64,000 nucleotides of DNA, taken from CAVVZJ01 sp963752755 (GTDB lineage: Bacteria > Planctomycetota > Planctomycetia > Isosphaerales > Isosphaeraceae). A model generated the notes under the pieces. It was not told where the DNA came from and did not search any database. It saw nothing but the letters and a program-made list of their open reading frames with translations. How positions within the stretch are numbered: position 1 is the stretch's first letter; every line of letters begins with the position of its first letter. Positions 39,992-48,467 of this stretch are shown here, piece by piece. The stretch covers positions 124,001 through 188,000 of the forward strand of contig CAVVZJ010000001.1 of assembly GCA_963752755.1 (NCBI GenBank), given 5' to 3'. Both the position numbers and the translations under genes were made by a program.

Positions 39992-41869
39992 ATGGCGACG
40001 GCATCAACGACGAGGACGGGGCGAAGTCGGGGTCGGGCGCTCGTGTACGGTCGCGTCTCAAGGAGGACAGATCCCAGACAGGCGAGTTTGGAATCCCAGG
40101 TCGAAGGGTGCCTGGCATTGGCCCAAGACGAGGGCTACACGGTTCGTCCCGACGATATTTTCACTGAGCGATATTCAGGGCATGATACGGCTGACGACCG
40201 GCTGAACCTCGCCGAGATCCGACGTCGAGTGGCGACAGGCGACTACAAGGCGATCATCTTTTATCACACCGACCGGCTTGCCCGGTCGGCTGAGGAGGTG
40301 CTCCTGCTGGTCAAAGAGTTCCGGTCCGCCGGATGTCGCACACACTTCGTCAAATGCGCCTATGACGACACCACGCGGGAAGGTCGCTTGCTCTTGTTTG
40401 TCCTTGGCTGGGCCTCCGAGAACGAGTGGGAGATGATCCAGGAGCGAACCCAGCGGGGGCTTCGTAAGATCAAGGAGGCGGGCAAGTGGGTCGGGGCGGG
40501 CCAGCCCCGCTTCGGATACTCCTGGAACAAAGAGACTCGTGAGCGGCGTGCGATCCCTGAGCAGGCCGCAATCGTCAGGCGCATCTTCACGATGGCTGCC
40601 GACGAGGGGCTGTCGATCATCGAGATTTCCAGGCGTCTCAACGCGGAGGGAGTCCCCACGCCCTCCACGTTCCGCACCAAGGGTCGCCACGCCGGCAAGG
40701 TCTTCCGCTGGCGCCCCTGCGTCGTCGCGGCGATCCTGCATGACAAGACTTACATGGGAATGGTTGTCGGTGATCAGTCGGTGAAGACGGGCGAGAAGCG
40801 GGGTGGGTATAACGTGCGTCGGAAACTCCGGCCGCATGAGATCGAGGCGACCCCCGATCCGCTCACCGACCGGATCATCGAACCGGAGATGTGGTATCGC
40901 TCTCTCGATAACATTGCCCGGCGCGGGAACAACGGGGCGGCCAACTCGCGGAACGTCTGTCGACCGTTTCTGTTCCGAGGCCGCATCTTCTGCGGAAATT
41001 GCGGTCATCGGATGGTTCCAGCCGCTGAAAAACGTCACCCGAAGCGGAACAAGTACCGATGCAACGCCTACTACCTGGATAAGGAGGCGGGCGACAGCCT
41101 TCGGCGTTGCAAACCCTTCACGGTCTGCCAGCACGTCTTGGAACCCTTGGCCTGGAAACTGGTCGAGGAGGCGGTCCTCACGCCGGGATTCATCGAAGCC
41201 CAGTGCGAGCGAGTTCTCAAGGATGATTCCGACCTGCCGATCCGCCGGGAATTGAACATCGCGTTGGAGGCGGTTCAGGACGCCCGGCGCCGGCTCAGAA
41301 ACCTGACCGACGCTCTCGCCTCGGCCGCCAACGACACGGTTCGGGCGGCGCTTTCGGAAAGTCTGAACATGGCAGGCCTGGAGATCGATCGGCTCACGGA
41401 GCGAGCCGAGCGGTTGACCGCCCGGCTGCGGCCTTACGAGGATCGGGAGAAGACCGTGGCCCGCATCCACGAACTCGCCGAGGCCGTTCGGGCCCAGGTA
41501 TCGGACCCCTCGGCCCTCTCCTTCGAGGAGAAGCGGGACATCCTGGAGCGATTCGGGGTGACCATCATCGTCAACTTCGATCGAACGATCGTGGTCCGCA
41601 TGGAGACGGACATTCCCGAGTTCGCGACCTTGCACGGGGCGATGCTACGCATGGGCGATTCGGCAGAGGACGAGGGCGAAAGTTCTTCTTTCACTCTCAC
41701 GGCTGAAACCTCTGCCCGAAGGCCGAGCAGTTGCTTGGTAGACTCGCGGAGGAGTACGGACCGGAGAAGGTCGTCACGGTGGCCTTCCACGTGGATTACT
41801 TCAACAAGCCGTGGGTGGACCCGTTCTCCGACCCGCGCTACAGTCGTCGCGAGTGGCAGTACAGCCTGA
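39992..41869 (+). CDS. large serine recombinase (integrase) of the element
   Basis: 625 residues as integrated. The resolvase domain carries the catalytic Ser in YGRVSRRTDP (residue 23) and FYHTDRLARSAEEVLLLVKE. Next come the recombinase domain (AGQPRFGYSWNKETRERRAI), a zinc ribbon (CGNCGHRM, then YRCNAYY and RRCKPF) and a coiled coil (about residues 410-490). The last 55 codons are host DNA read out of frame with DUF1223. In the excised circle the frame would instead end after 31 other codons (13479-13574), giving 601 residues. AGGGAG precedes the ATG; IS630 copy 2 lies directly upstream and may have replaced its promoter. It catalyses attP x attB integration. Confidence 0.92.
   Translation: MATASTTRTGRSRGRALVYGRVSRRTDPRQASLESQVEGCLALAQDEGYTVRPDDIFTERYSGHDTADDRLNLAEIRRRVATGDYKAIIFYHTDRLARSAEEVLLLVKEFRSAGCRTHFVKCAYDDTTREGRLLLFVLGWASENEWEMIQERTQRGLRKIKEAGKWVGAGQPRFGYSWNKETRERRAIPEQAAIVRRIFTMAADEGLSIIEISRRLNAEGVPTPSTFRTKGRHAGKVFRWRPCVVAAILHDKTYMGMVVGDQSVKTGEKRGGYNVRRKLRPHEIEATPDPLTDRIIEPEMWYRSLDNIARRGNNGAANSRNVCRPFLFRGRIFCGNCGHRMVPAAEKRHPKRNKYRCNAYYLDKEAGDSLRRCKPFTVCQHVLEPLAWKLVEEAVLTPGFIEAQCERVLKDDSDLPIRRELNIALEAVQDARRRLRNLTDALASAANDTVRAALSESLNMAGLEIDRLTERAERLTARLRPYEDREKTVARIHELAEAVRAQVSDPSALSFEEKRDILERFGVTIIVNFDRTIVVRMETDIPEFATLHGAMLRMGDSAEDEGESSSFTLTAETSARRPSSCLVDSRRSTDRRRSSRWPSTWITSTSRGWTRSPTRATVVASGSTA
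41690..41712 (+). other. attR junction of the element
   Basis: Element sequence ends ACTCTCAC (41693-41700), then the shared GG (41701-41702), then host sequence CTGAAACCTC. The join of the host arms gives attB TCTCCCAG-GG-CTGAAACC, which reads Ser-Gln-Gly-Sec-Asn in the DUF1223 frame. Confidence 0.8.
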
Positions 41870-42423
41870 TCTACGACCGCGAGCACCAGCTCAAGAACCC
41901 GAGCTACCTGTACCTGACGCCCCTGTTGATGATCGACGGCCGCACGCCGATGGTCGGCTCCGACTCCGGCGCCCCGGCGAAGGCACGAGAAGCGATCCGT
42001 CGGGCGATCGCGGATCGGGCGGAGGTGACGCTCGAACTGGTCCAGAAGCCCGACGCGAAGGACCCGAGGCGGCAGACGCTCGACGTGGCGGTCGCGGCCG
42101 CCGCGCCGGGAATGGCCGGTCGCGAGGTGCTGGTCGAGGTCGTGACGGTCGAGGACGGCTTGACGACGAAGGTCGGCTCGGGTGAGCTGGCGGGCGAGAC
42201 GTATGTCGGCCGCAATGTTGCTCGCGCCTTCACGGCCAGGACCGTCCGGTTACCGCGGCGGGGGAGCGGGTCGGCGAGCGTCTCGGTCGCGCTGGAGGAA
42301 GGCTGGGAACCGGCGAAGTGCCGCCTGGTCGCGCTCGTGCAGGACGAGACGAACGGGCGGGTGTATCAGGCGCGGATGGTGCCCTGGAACGCGGAACCGG
42401 ATCGCGAAGCGGCGGGACGCTGA
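41704..42423 (+). pseudogene. DUF1223 gene, 3' part, separated by the element
   Basis: Starts at the UGA (41704-41706) that would be Sec52 of the rejoined protein, then N-L-C-P-K-A-E-Q-L-L. VAFHVDYFNKPWVDPF, YLYLTPLLMIDGRTPMVGSD and VEVVTVEDGLTTKV match the intact paralogue on the element. It has no start codon of its own other than a poor TTG at 41731, and it overlaps the recombinase reading frame. In the current state it probably makes no functional product. After excision the gene would be restored with 290 residues. Confidence 0.88.
41722..41739 (+). promoter_or_regulatory. SECIS-like hairpin of the host DUF1223 gene
   Basis: GCCGAGC-AGTT-GCTTGGT folds with two G-U pairs at the same distance from the UGA (bases 19-36) as in the element copy. 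The loop AGTT is identical. Base changes that keep pairing argue for selection on the structure. Confidence 0.65.
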
Positions 42424-42425
42424 GG

Positions 42426-42455
42426 GCGACCGCTCCCGTAGGCGGGGGCGGTCGC
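42426..42455. terminator. terminator between convergent genes
   Basis: A 13-base stem (GCGACCGCTCCCG with CGGGGGCGGTCGC, one G-U pair) and loop TAGG start just after the DUF1223 stop. No T-tract follows on the plus strand, so it may act as a 3' stabiliser or work from both sides. Confidence 0.6.
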
Positions 42456-42474
42456 TGCACCGGTTTGGGACCGG

Positions 42475-42894
42475 TCAGGGCTTGTGGGCCTTGTGGCAGG
42501 CCATGCACGAGGTCGCCACCTTGCCGAAGGTGGTGCGGGTAGCCTCCAGGTCCTTCTGCTTGGCGGCGTCGTCCATCTTCTTGGAGTTCTGGAAGTAGGC
42601 GTCGGCGAGCTTCTCGAAGTCGGCCTGTTCGCCCTTGGGGGCCTCGTTCTTGGCGAGCGAGGCGCCGAGGATCACGAAGTCCTTGGTGGTGTCCTGCACG
42701 CTGGACCAGTCGGGTGAGTCGGACTTCAAGGCGGCCTTGAGCTGGCTCAGAGGCGACTTGGCCCCCTTGTGCAGCTTCTGCATGACCTCCTTGATCGAAG
42801 GGGGCTCGTTGTCGTCGGCCGCGGCGGGATTGCCCGCGACAGCCGCCAGGCCGAGGAGGCCGAGGGCGCACGCCACGCAGATCAGTCGCTTCAT
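42475..42894 (-). CDS. exported c-type cytochrome (cytochrome c-prime-like)
   Basis: 139 residues with a signal peptide (LICVACALGLLGLAAVAG, cleavage near AAA). A helical bundle (IKEVMQKLHKGAKSPLSQL, DFEKLADAYFQNSKKMDD) ends in the haem-attachment motif CMACHKAHKP close to the C-terminus, as in cytochrome c-prime. The haem iron ligand would be the His of CMACH. It is periplasmic; electron transfer or small-gas binding is possible. It is convergent with the DUF1223 remnant. Confidence 0.82.
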   Translation of the reverse strand: MKRLICVACALGLLGLAAVAGNPAAADDNEPPSIKEVMQKLHKGAKSPLSQLKAALKSDSPDWSSVQDTTKDFVILGASLAKNEAPKGEQADFEKLADAYFQNSKKMDDAAKQKDLEATRTTFGKVATSCMACHKAHKP

Positions 42895-43088
42895 GTTCGG
42901 AGTGTTCTCCTGGCTTCGGAAACCCGGCGCATCCGGTCCACCGCCACGTGCGCCGGCGGTTCGGAGGGGCGTTCCGGCGCCGGCCGCCCTGGCGGCCGGG
43001 CCGACGGTGGTTGTCGGAGGATAACAAGTCCGGGTCGCCGGAGCATCGGCCAGCCGAGCCGGACAAAAACGCTGGCGTTTCGGAGGTG

Positions 43089-44138
43089 TCAGAGGGAGTC
43101 GGCCGAGAGGACCTCGCCGCCGTTGCGGGTGGCCAGGCCGCGCCAGGTGAACAGGGAGACGGAGTCCTTGACGAAAGCGACGTGGCCGTCGCAGAAGAGG
43201 GCGTTGACGCCGCCGGGGTGGTTGCTGCGGGCGGCCTTGATGGCCGGGTTGTGGGGCGGGCTGGTGGGCCAGCAGTCGTTGAGCTTGGCGTTGGGCGTGA
43301 GGTAGTGGTTGTAGAGGGTGCTGCGGTAGTCGCCGTCGAACCAGCCATTGCCCAGGTCGAGACGCCAGCCAGTCGGAGTGGCGCAGCCGGCGGGGCTCAA
43401 GGGCAGGGCGGTGATGCCGGCGACGCGGCGGCGGTCGAAGGCGGGCATGGTGCTGCCGGACACCGTCGAGGCACCGCCGCCGGCCGGGCCGAGTAGTTGC
43501 TCGGAGCCGGCGACCGTACCGCTAGAACCGTCGGTGATCGTCGCCAGGGATTGCGGCGGCCCGAGGATAAACGCGCCATTGGCCGGCACGCTCAGGCCGG
43601 CGTCGCCGGGGTTGGCGCTGAAGGGCGAGCCGTCGCCCGTGCAGAAGTGGTAGTTGGTCGGGCCGGAGTTGACCCCACCGAGGAGCTTCGCGGGCGGCAA
43701 CTGGGCGTCGCTCGGGCAGAGGAACGAGTTCACGACCGTCGCCAGCGCCGTCGTGTTGTCGGCGAAGACCGTCCACTTGGGGGTGCCGTAGTTGCCCGAC
43801 GGTCCCGCGACGATCGGGAAATTCATGTTCAAGGCATTATAGACGGTCGTCTGCTCCAGGAACGGGTTCATCTGCGCCAGGACCGACCAGCGATAATGCA
43901 GCGGCGGCACGGGCAGGCGGGTCGTGTCCATCGGGTAGAGGAAGCCGACGGGGAAGCAGTTCTGGGACGAGTGGTAATTGTGCAGGGCGATGCCGAGCTG
44001 CTTGAGATTGTTCGCGCACTGGGCTCGCCTCGCCGCCTCGCGGGCCGCCTGCACGGCGGGCAGGAGCAAGGCGATCAGGGCCCCGATGATGGCGATGACG
44101 ACCAGCAGCTCGATCAGGGTGAATCCTCGGCGTCGCAT
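43089..44138 (-). CDS. DUF1559 pseudopilin-like protein
   Basis: 349 residues from ATG 44138. The type IV pilin-like prepilin site MRRRGFTLIELLVVIAIIGA is followed by the DUF1559 start (AVQAAREAARRAQCANNLKQ) and ends with the typical NHPGGVNALFCDGHVAFVKD. Hundreds of paralogues occur in planctomycete genomes, and they are thought to be exported through a type II secretion/pilus-like route. Its function is unknown. An upstream in-frame extension has no coding character. Confidence 0.92.
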   Translation of the reverse strand: MRRRGFTLIELLVVIAIIGALIALLLPAVQAAREAARRAQCANNLKQLGIALHNYHSSQNCFPVGFLYPMDTTRLPVPPLHYRWSVLAQMNPFLEQTTVYNALNMNFPIVAGPSGNYGTPKWTVFADNTTALATVVNSFLCPSDAQLPPAKLLGGVNSGPTNYHFCTGDGSPFSANPGDAGLSVPANGAFILGPPQSLATITDGSSGTVAGSEQLLGPAGGGASTVSGSTMPAFDRRRVAGITALPLSPAGCATPTGWRLDLGNGWFDGDYRSTLYNHYLTPNAKLNDCWPTSPPHNPAIKAARSNHPGGVNALFCDGHVAFVKDSVSLFTWRGLATRNGGEVLSADSL

Positions 44139-44409
44139 CGTTGGAGAAGCTCCCCTTGCGGTCAGACCGGGGCTCGCGCACGACGGTCGGCGACCGGCGC
44201 GCAGGCCCGATGACTCGGCCTGATCTGGAATCGTGTTCAGTCCCTTGGGAAGGAACGTCCGGAATCTCATGCGGGACGATTCGGCGGGACGCGCCGCGAC
44301 CTTCGGGCCAGGCCCGGGGCCGGTCTCGCGTCGCCACTTGCGGGCGCGAGTCACCGGGAGGCCGGAATCAGTCTAGAACGATTCCAGCGCGGTGGGTTCG
44401 CGGTCCGGC

Positions 44410-44895
44410 TCAGACCGCCGTCGGAGATTTCGGGGGCTTCTCCGGAGGCTCGGGGGCCGTCGAAGAGAACCGGCAGGACGGGGCGAGGAAGAGCCCCGAG
44501 GTGGGCGTCGGATCGACGGACCGACGAGCGGAGCCCAGGAGGGCAAGCTTCGCCAGGGGGAACGAAGGCGCGGGAACGGGGACGCTGGGCAGGTCACAGG
44601 GTGCGGAGGCCAGGCAAGCACCGCGCGTCGGTGAGGGCGACGGGGCGTCTTGCCGATCCGACCGCGACAGCGGCGCGCCTGCCTGGCGGCCCGAGCAGCA
44701 GCAAGCCCCCTCGCAGCCCATGCCACAGGCGCAATTCTTCGAAGACTTGGTGGTGTGGCGATGAGCCGACGCGCCCCCAGCGATCCAGGCACGGGATTCG
44801 CCGCCGAGGGCGGTCAGCAACGCCAGGCCAGCGACCAGCGCCGGGAAGGCCCGGTCGGGTCGGCGGTCGCGGACGTGGCGGCATGCAAGGCTCAC
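44410..44895 (-). CDS. small Cys-rich protein of unknown function
   Basis: About 161 residues from GTG 44895. A hydrophobic helix (FPALVAGLALLTALGG) is followed by a Cys cluster (KNCACGMGCEGACCCSG) that could bind metal, then a Ser/Pro-rich tail. I do not recognise the family. An upstream extension is possible but less likely. Confidence 0.5.
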   Translation of the reverse strand: MSLACRHVRDRRPDRAFPALVAGLALLTALGGESRAWIAGGASAHRHTTKSSKNCACGMGCEGACCCSGRQAGAPLSRSDRQDAPSPSPTRGACLASAPCDLPSVPVPAPSFPLAKLALLGSARRSVDPTPTSGLFLAPSCRFSSTAPEPPEKPPKSPTAV

Positions 44896-45274
44896 GGGTG
44901 TCGGCTCGCGAGTCGGCGGTGATTCGGCTGGGGCCGGGTACTCATGATCGTCCGCGACGCAAGCGGCGTCAAGCGGCCGGTGGGGAACGCTCGAACGAGC
45001 CGATTTTCGCAAGAGGGAAGGACCGCCTTCCGATCATAGGGATTGTGATGGACCGGGGTGGACGTAACGTTCGGTCACCCGTGCGGCCTGTCCACGGACG
45101 GCAAAGAGCCGCCGTGCTGGCCCCGGTTTCAGAACGCCGCGCGAGGGTGCGGCCTGCCGGAGATCGAATTCTCGCTTTACGAAGGACCCACGACCCGCCG
45201 ACGGTCCGCCGCGTTATGCAACGGGGCGACCGTCGAAGGCTCGGCGGGTCGGACCAGGGAAAAGGAGTTTCCCG
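44896..45274. other. intergenic region between divergent genes
   Basis: 379 bases. It should contain promoters for the Cys-rich and the secreted protein genes. No repeat or RNA is evident. Confidence 0.4.
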
Positions 45275-46021
45275 ATGCGTCGCCTCGTTCCTCTTCTGTG
45301 CCTCGGCCTGGCCCTGGCCGTCCCGGCCGTCACGCGGGCCGACGAGCCCGGCCTGGCCCAGATCACTGACCAGCTCCGCCACGACCAGGCCAACGGGTTC
45401 ACCACCCACTACGGCGGCCACATCTGCGCCCAGTGCGCCGCCAAGCTGCCGAAGCGTATCCCGGCCGACGCCAATGGCACGCCGCTGAATGGCCCGATCG
45501 TCTCGCCGATGGCCGGACCAGTCATGGCGTCGGCGCCCGGCACCTGCACGGCCTGCCAGGGCGGCGCCGCGACGGTCATGCCCTATAGCCCCGACGGCTC
45601 CGGCATGGCCTTCGTCGGCGGCGAGGCGCCCGGTTACGCCTCGGTGGGCATGCTCGGCTCGACCGAGCCGGCGCCGGTCGGAGTGATGCGGACCAACTAC
45701 CAGAATGGGGCCGGACCGGGCCTGCCGATGGGCGCCCTGCCGATGGGCGCCCCGCCGATGGCCCCCGGCCCCTACGGCCCCAACGCCATGCCCGCCCGGG
45801 CTGCGGCCGGCTGGGGCCAGCCGCCGATGGCGCAGTCGATGAGCTACCCGGGCCACCGTCGCCCGCACATGCTCGGCCACATCCTCGGCTTCCGATCGCG
45901 ACGCTCCTTGGGCGCCGCTCGCGTGGAGCGCGAACGCGAGGCCCACGCCGCCATCCGCTACGACAGCCCCGCCACGTCGCCCGAAGCCCTGCCCGCCTCG
46001 ATGGTTTACGGCAACCGCTGA
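45275..46021 (+). CDS. secreted Gly/Pro/Met-rich protein, function unknown
   Basis: 248 residues. The signal peptide (RRLVPLLCLGLALAVPAVTR) is followed by two CxxC pairs (HICAQCAAKLP and TCTACQGG) and then a low-complexity part with repeated PMGALPMGAPPM-like units and a basic tail. AAGGAG lies eight bases upstream of the ATG. This could be a metal-binding or envelope protein; no family is recognised. Confidence 0.6.
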   Translation: MRRLVPLLCLGLALAVPAVTRADEPGLAQITDQLRHDQANGFTTHYGGHICAQCAAKLPKRIPADANGTPLNGPIVSPMAGPVMASAPGTCTACQGGAATVMPYSPDGSGMAFVGGEAPGYASVGMLGSTEPAPVGVMRTNYQNGAGPGLPMGALPMGAPPMAPGPYGPNAMPARAAAGWGQPPMAQSMSYPGHRRPHMLGHILGFRSRRSLGAARVEREREAHAAIRYDSPATSPEALPASMVYGNR

Positions 46022-46370
46022 GCGACCGGCGTCACGATCCTGTGAACGCCGACCGATCCGAACGACCGGCCGCGGTGGGTCCTCGCTTCGACCCGCCGCG
46101 GCCGGTCTGGCTGCGCCGGGTCTCGGATTCCAATAAGTGACCTTGCATCTTCGAGCGTCCGTTGCCACCATGCGAGGGACGCCAGGCCCGCCCCCCGTCC
46201 TCTCCCCTCCGGCCCGGTCGTGTTGGCATCGCCCGATCCCGGGCGCCACTCCCGACCGCGGAGTGATGCCCGGTCACTCCGGATTTCTCTTCTCAAATCC
46301 TTCACGGGAACTTGAGAACCTGATCCGATCCCCTGATCCTTCAGCCGTTTCCGTGCCGGAGCGAGAGCCG
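46022..46370. other. intergenic region upstream of pyruvate kinase
   Basis: 349 bases with open frames lacking coding character. The pyruvate kinase start is set by GGAGCGAGAG just before 46371, so the upstream in-frame extension is not used. Confidence 0.45.
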
Positions 46371-47819
46371 ATGACTCCCCAACCCGTCGAGCCACTGGGG
46401 CAGGTGCGCACCAAGATCGTGGCCACGATCGGACCGGCCTCCCGGCCGCCGGACATGCTGCGAAAGCTGATCCTGGCGGGCGTGGACTGTGTCCGCCTGA
46501 ACCTCTCGCACGCCGACCGCGACGAGCATGCCGAAAACCTCCGCCGGATTCGTGAGATCGAGCGCGCGCTGGAGCGGCCGATCGCCGTGCTCGCCGACCT
46601 CGGCGGCCCGAAGATCCGCCTGGGGCCGATCCCCGGCGACGTCGTCGAGTGCCCGTTCGGGGCGACGTTCACCCTCGTCCGCCAGCGGTCCCGCGACGAC
46701 CCGAGCGAACTGACGTGTACCTACCGCGACCTGCCCGACGACCTCAAGCCGGGCGACGAGGCCGTCTTCGCCGACGGCGCCGTGGTCATGCAGGTCACCG
46801 ACTCCGGACCCGGCTGGGCCCGCCTGAACGTCACCCTGGCGGGCCGGCTCCGCACGGGCCAGGGCCTGAACCTGCCGGGCTCCGAGCTTCGCGTCGAGGC
46901 CCTGACCGAAAAGGACCTGTACGACCTCGACTTCCTCGCCAGCCACCCGGTCGAGTACGTCGGCCTCTCCTTCGCCCGCTCGGCGGCGGACGTGCGCCGG
47001 CTCCGTGGCGAGATCGCCGCGCGTGGGATCTCTGCCCGGATCGTGGCCAAGATCGAGAAGCCCCAGGCGGTCACCAACTTCGACGAGATCCTGGCCGAGA
47101 CCGATGCCGTGATGGTCGCCCGCGGCGACCTCGGCGTCGAACTGGACGTGGCCCGGGTGCCAGCGATCCAGAAGCGGATCATTGACGCCTGCCGCAAGGC
47201 CCGCGTACCCGTGATCACCGCCACTCAGATGCTCACCAGCATGGAGTGGTCCAATCGCCCCACACGCGCCGAGGCGACCGACGTCTTCAACGCCGTGCTC
47301 GACGGCACTGACGCCGTCATGCTCTCCGGCGAGACGGCCGTCGGCACCTATCCGATCGAGGCCGTGGCGACGATGAGCCGCATCCTCACCGAGGCCGAGT
47401 CGATGCTGCCGACGGTCCGCGAGGACCCTGGCCCGATCGCCCGGACCGGCTGGATCACCCCGATCACCGAGGGGCTCGTCGAGGCCGCCAGCCAGGCCGC
47501 TCTCCGCCTGGGTGCCAGCCTCGTCGTGGTCGCCACCCACTCCGGCCGCACGGCCCTGGCCCTCTCCAAGCACCGCCACTCCACCCCCACCCTCGCCCTC
47601 GCCGACAACCCCGAGATGGCCCGCGTGATGGCCCTCTACTGGGGCGTCACCCCCATGCACTTCGCCGCCATCGCCGACCCCGAACGCGCCCTCCAGGTCG
47701 CCCTCGACTGGGCCCGCTCCCGCCACCTCATCACCTCCGGCAACCGCGTCGTCCTCCTCCGCGGTACCGTCCCCGGCAACTCCGTCCACAACGCCCTCCA
47801 CGTCCAGGAAGTGGACTGA
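46371..47819 (+). CDS. pyk: pyruvate kinase
   Basis: 482 residues. It catalyses phosphoenolpyruvate plus ADP to pyruvate plus ATP, the last step of glycolysis. Motifs are TKIVATIGPASRPPDML, CVRLNLSHADRDEH, IAVLADLGGPKIRLG, the catalytic IVAKIEKPQAV, VMVARGDLGVELDVARVPAI with the QK that follows, and VMLSGETAVGTYPIEAV. The C-terminal allosteric domain (ATHSGRTALALSKHRHSTP) is complete. ATG 46371 has a good ribosome-binding site. Cytoplasmic tetramer. Confidence 0.97.
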   Translation: MTPQPVEPLGQVRTKIVATIGPASRPPDMLRKLILAGVDCVRLNLSHADRDEHAENLRRIREIERALERPIAVLADLGGPKIRLGPIPGDVVECPFGATFTLVRQRSRDDPSELTCTYRDLPDDLKPGDEAVFADGAVVMQVTDSGPGWARLNVTLAGRLRTGQGLNLPGSELRVEALTEKDLYDLDFLASHPVEYVGLSFARSAADVRRLRGEIAARGISARIVAKIEKPQAVTNFDEILAETDAVMVARGDLGVELDVARVPAIQKRIIDACRKARVPVITATQMLTSMEWSNRPTRAEATDVFNAVLDGTDAVMLSGETAVGTYPIEAVATMSRILTEAESMLPTVREDPGPIARTGWITPITEGLVEAASQAALRLGASLVVVATHSGRTALALSKHRHSTPTLALADNPEMARVMALYWGVTPMHFAAIADPERALQVALDWARSRHLITSGNRVVLLRGTVPGNSVHNALHVQEVD

Positions 47820-47840
47820 CTCCACCGTCGAGTGAGTCCA

Positions 47841-47904
47841 GTCTTCGACGACGCCCCTTCCCATTCGAATAGCCACGGTCTTGGAATGGTGCGTCGTCGA
47901 AGAC
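47841..47904. repeat. inverted repeat with 14-base arms
   Basis: GTCTTCGACGACGC (47841-47854) and GCGTCGTCGAAGAC (47891-47904) pair perfectly with a 36-base loop, 21 bases after the pyruvate kinase stop. It could be a stabilising or terminating structure or a REP-like element. No T-tract follows. Confidence 0.6.
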
Positions 47905-47953
47905 GCGACGCACCCGACGACGGCGGCTTGTCGCCGCGTCTCCGAATTCCTTC

Positions 47954-48004
47954 TTGACTTCCAAGACACGCCGTCTTACGATCCACCAAAAGACACCGTG
48001 TCTT
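47954..48004 (+). promoter_or_regulatory. promoter and BlaI-type operators
   Basis: A -35-like TTGACT (47954-47959) and -10-like TTACGA (47976-47981), 16 bases apart, are overlapped by the dyad AAGACACGCCGTCTT (47963-47977). A second, perfect dyad AAGACACCGTGTCTT lies at 47990-48004. Both resemble each other and sit just before the repressor gene, as expected of autoregulation. Confidence 0.65.
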
Positions 48005-48022
48005 GGTTATTGAGGACCCGCC

Positions 48023-48454
48023 GTGACGCGACCTTCTCAGGACGTGACCGAGGCCGAGCTTTCGGTCCTCCAGGAGTTGTGGGAACAACCCGGGGCGACG
48101 ATCCGGCAGTTGACCGACACGATCTATCCAGGCGGCGGCCCGTCGCGCTATGCCACCGTGCAGAAGCTCCTCGAACGGCTGGAGGAAAAGGGTTGCGTGG
48201 CCCGCGATCGGGGCGGCCCGGTGCAGCGGTTCACGGCGACTGTCGATCGTGACGAGCTGATCGCCCTGCGCCTCCGCGCCGTGGCCGACACGCTCTGCGG
48301 CGGTTCCCTGACGCCGCTGTTGACCCACCTCGTCCAGCACACCGGCCCGCTCGCCGACGCCGACCGTCAGGCCCTCCGCGACCTGATCGCCGACCTCGAC
48401 CGCGAGCGTCGCCAGGACCAGAAACCGCGATCGAAGGGCCGTCGGAACCCTTGA
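48023..48454 (+). CDS. BlaI/MecI/CopY family transcriptional repressor
   Basis: 143 residues from GTG 48023. The winged helix-turn-helix shows LTEAELSVLQELW-like spacing (here VTEAELSVLQELWEQPGATI) and RYATVQKLLERLEEKGCVAR. A helical dimerisation domain follows. Such repressors are released when cleaved by the partner M56 peptidase. Its stop is 13 bases before that partner gene. Regulation is likely by the AAGACAC-GTGTCTT dyads upstream. Confidence 0.92.
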   Translation: MTRPSQDVTEAELSVLQELWEQPGATIRQLTDTIYPGGGPSRYATVQKLLERLEEKGCVARDRGGPVQRFTATVDRDELIALRLRAVADTLCGGSLTPLLTHLVQHTGPLADADRQALRDLIADLDRERRQDQKPRSKGRRNP

Positions 48455-48467
48455 AAGGAGGCCGCGC

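Noticed and set aside
46341..47969. 542-codon ORF antisense to pyruvate kinase
   Set aside because: It is a GC shadow of a certain pyk gene.
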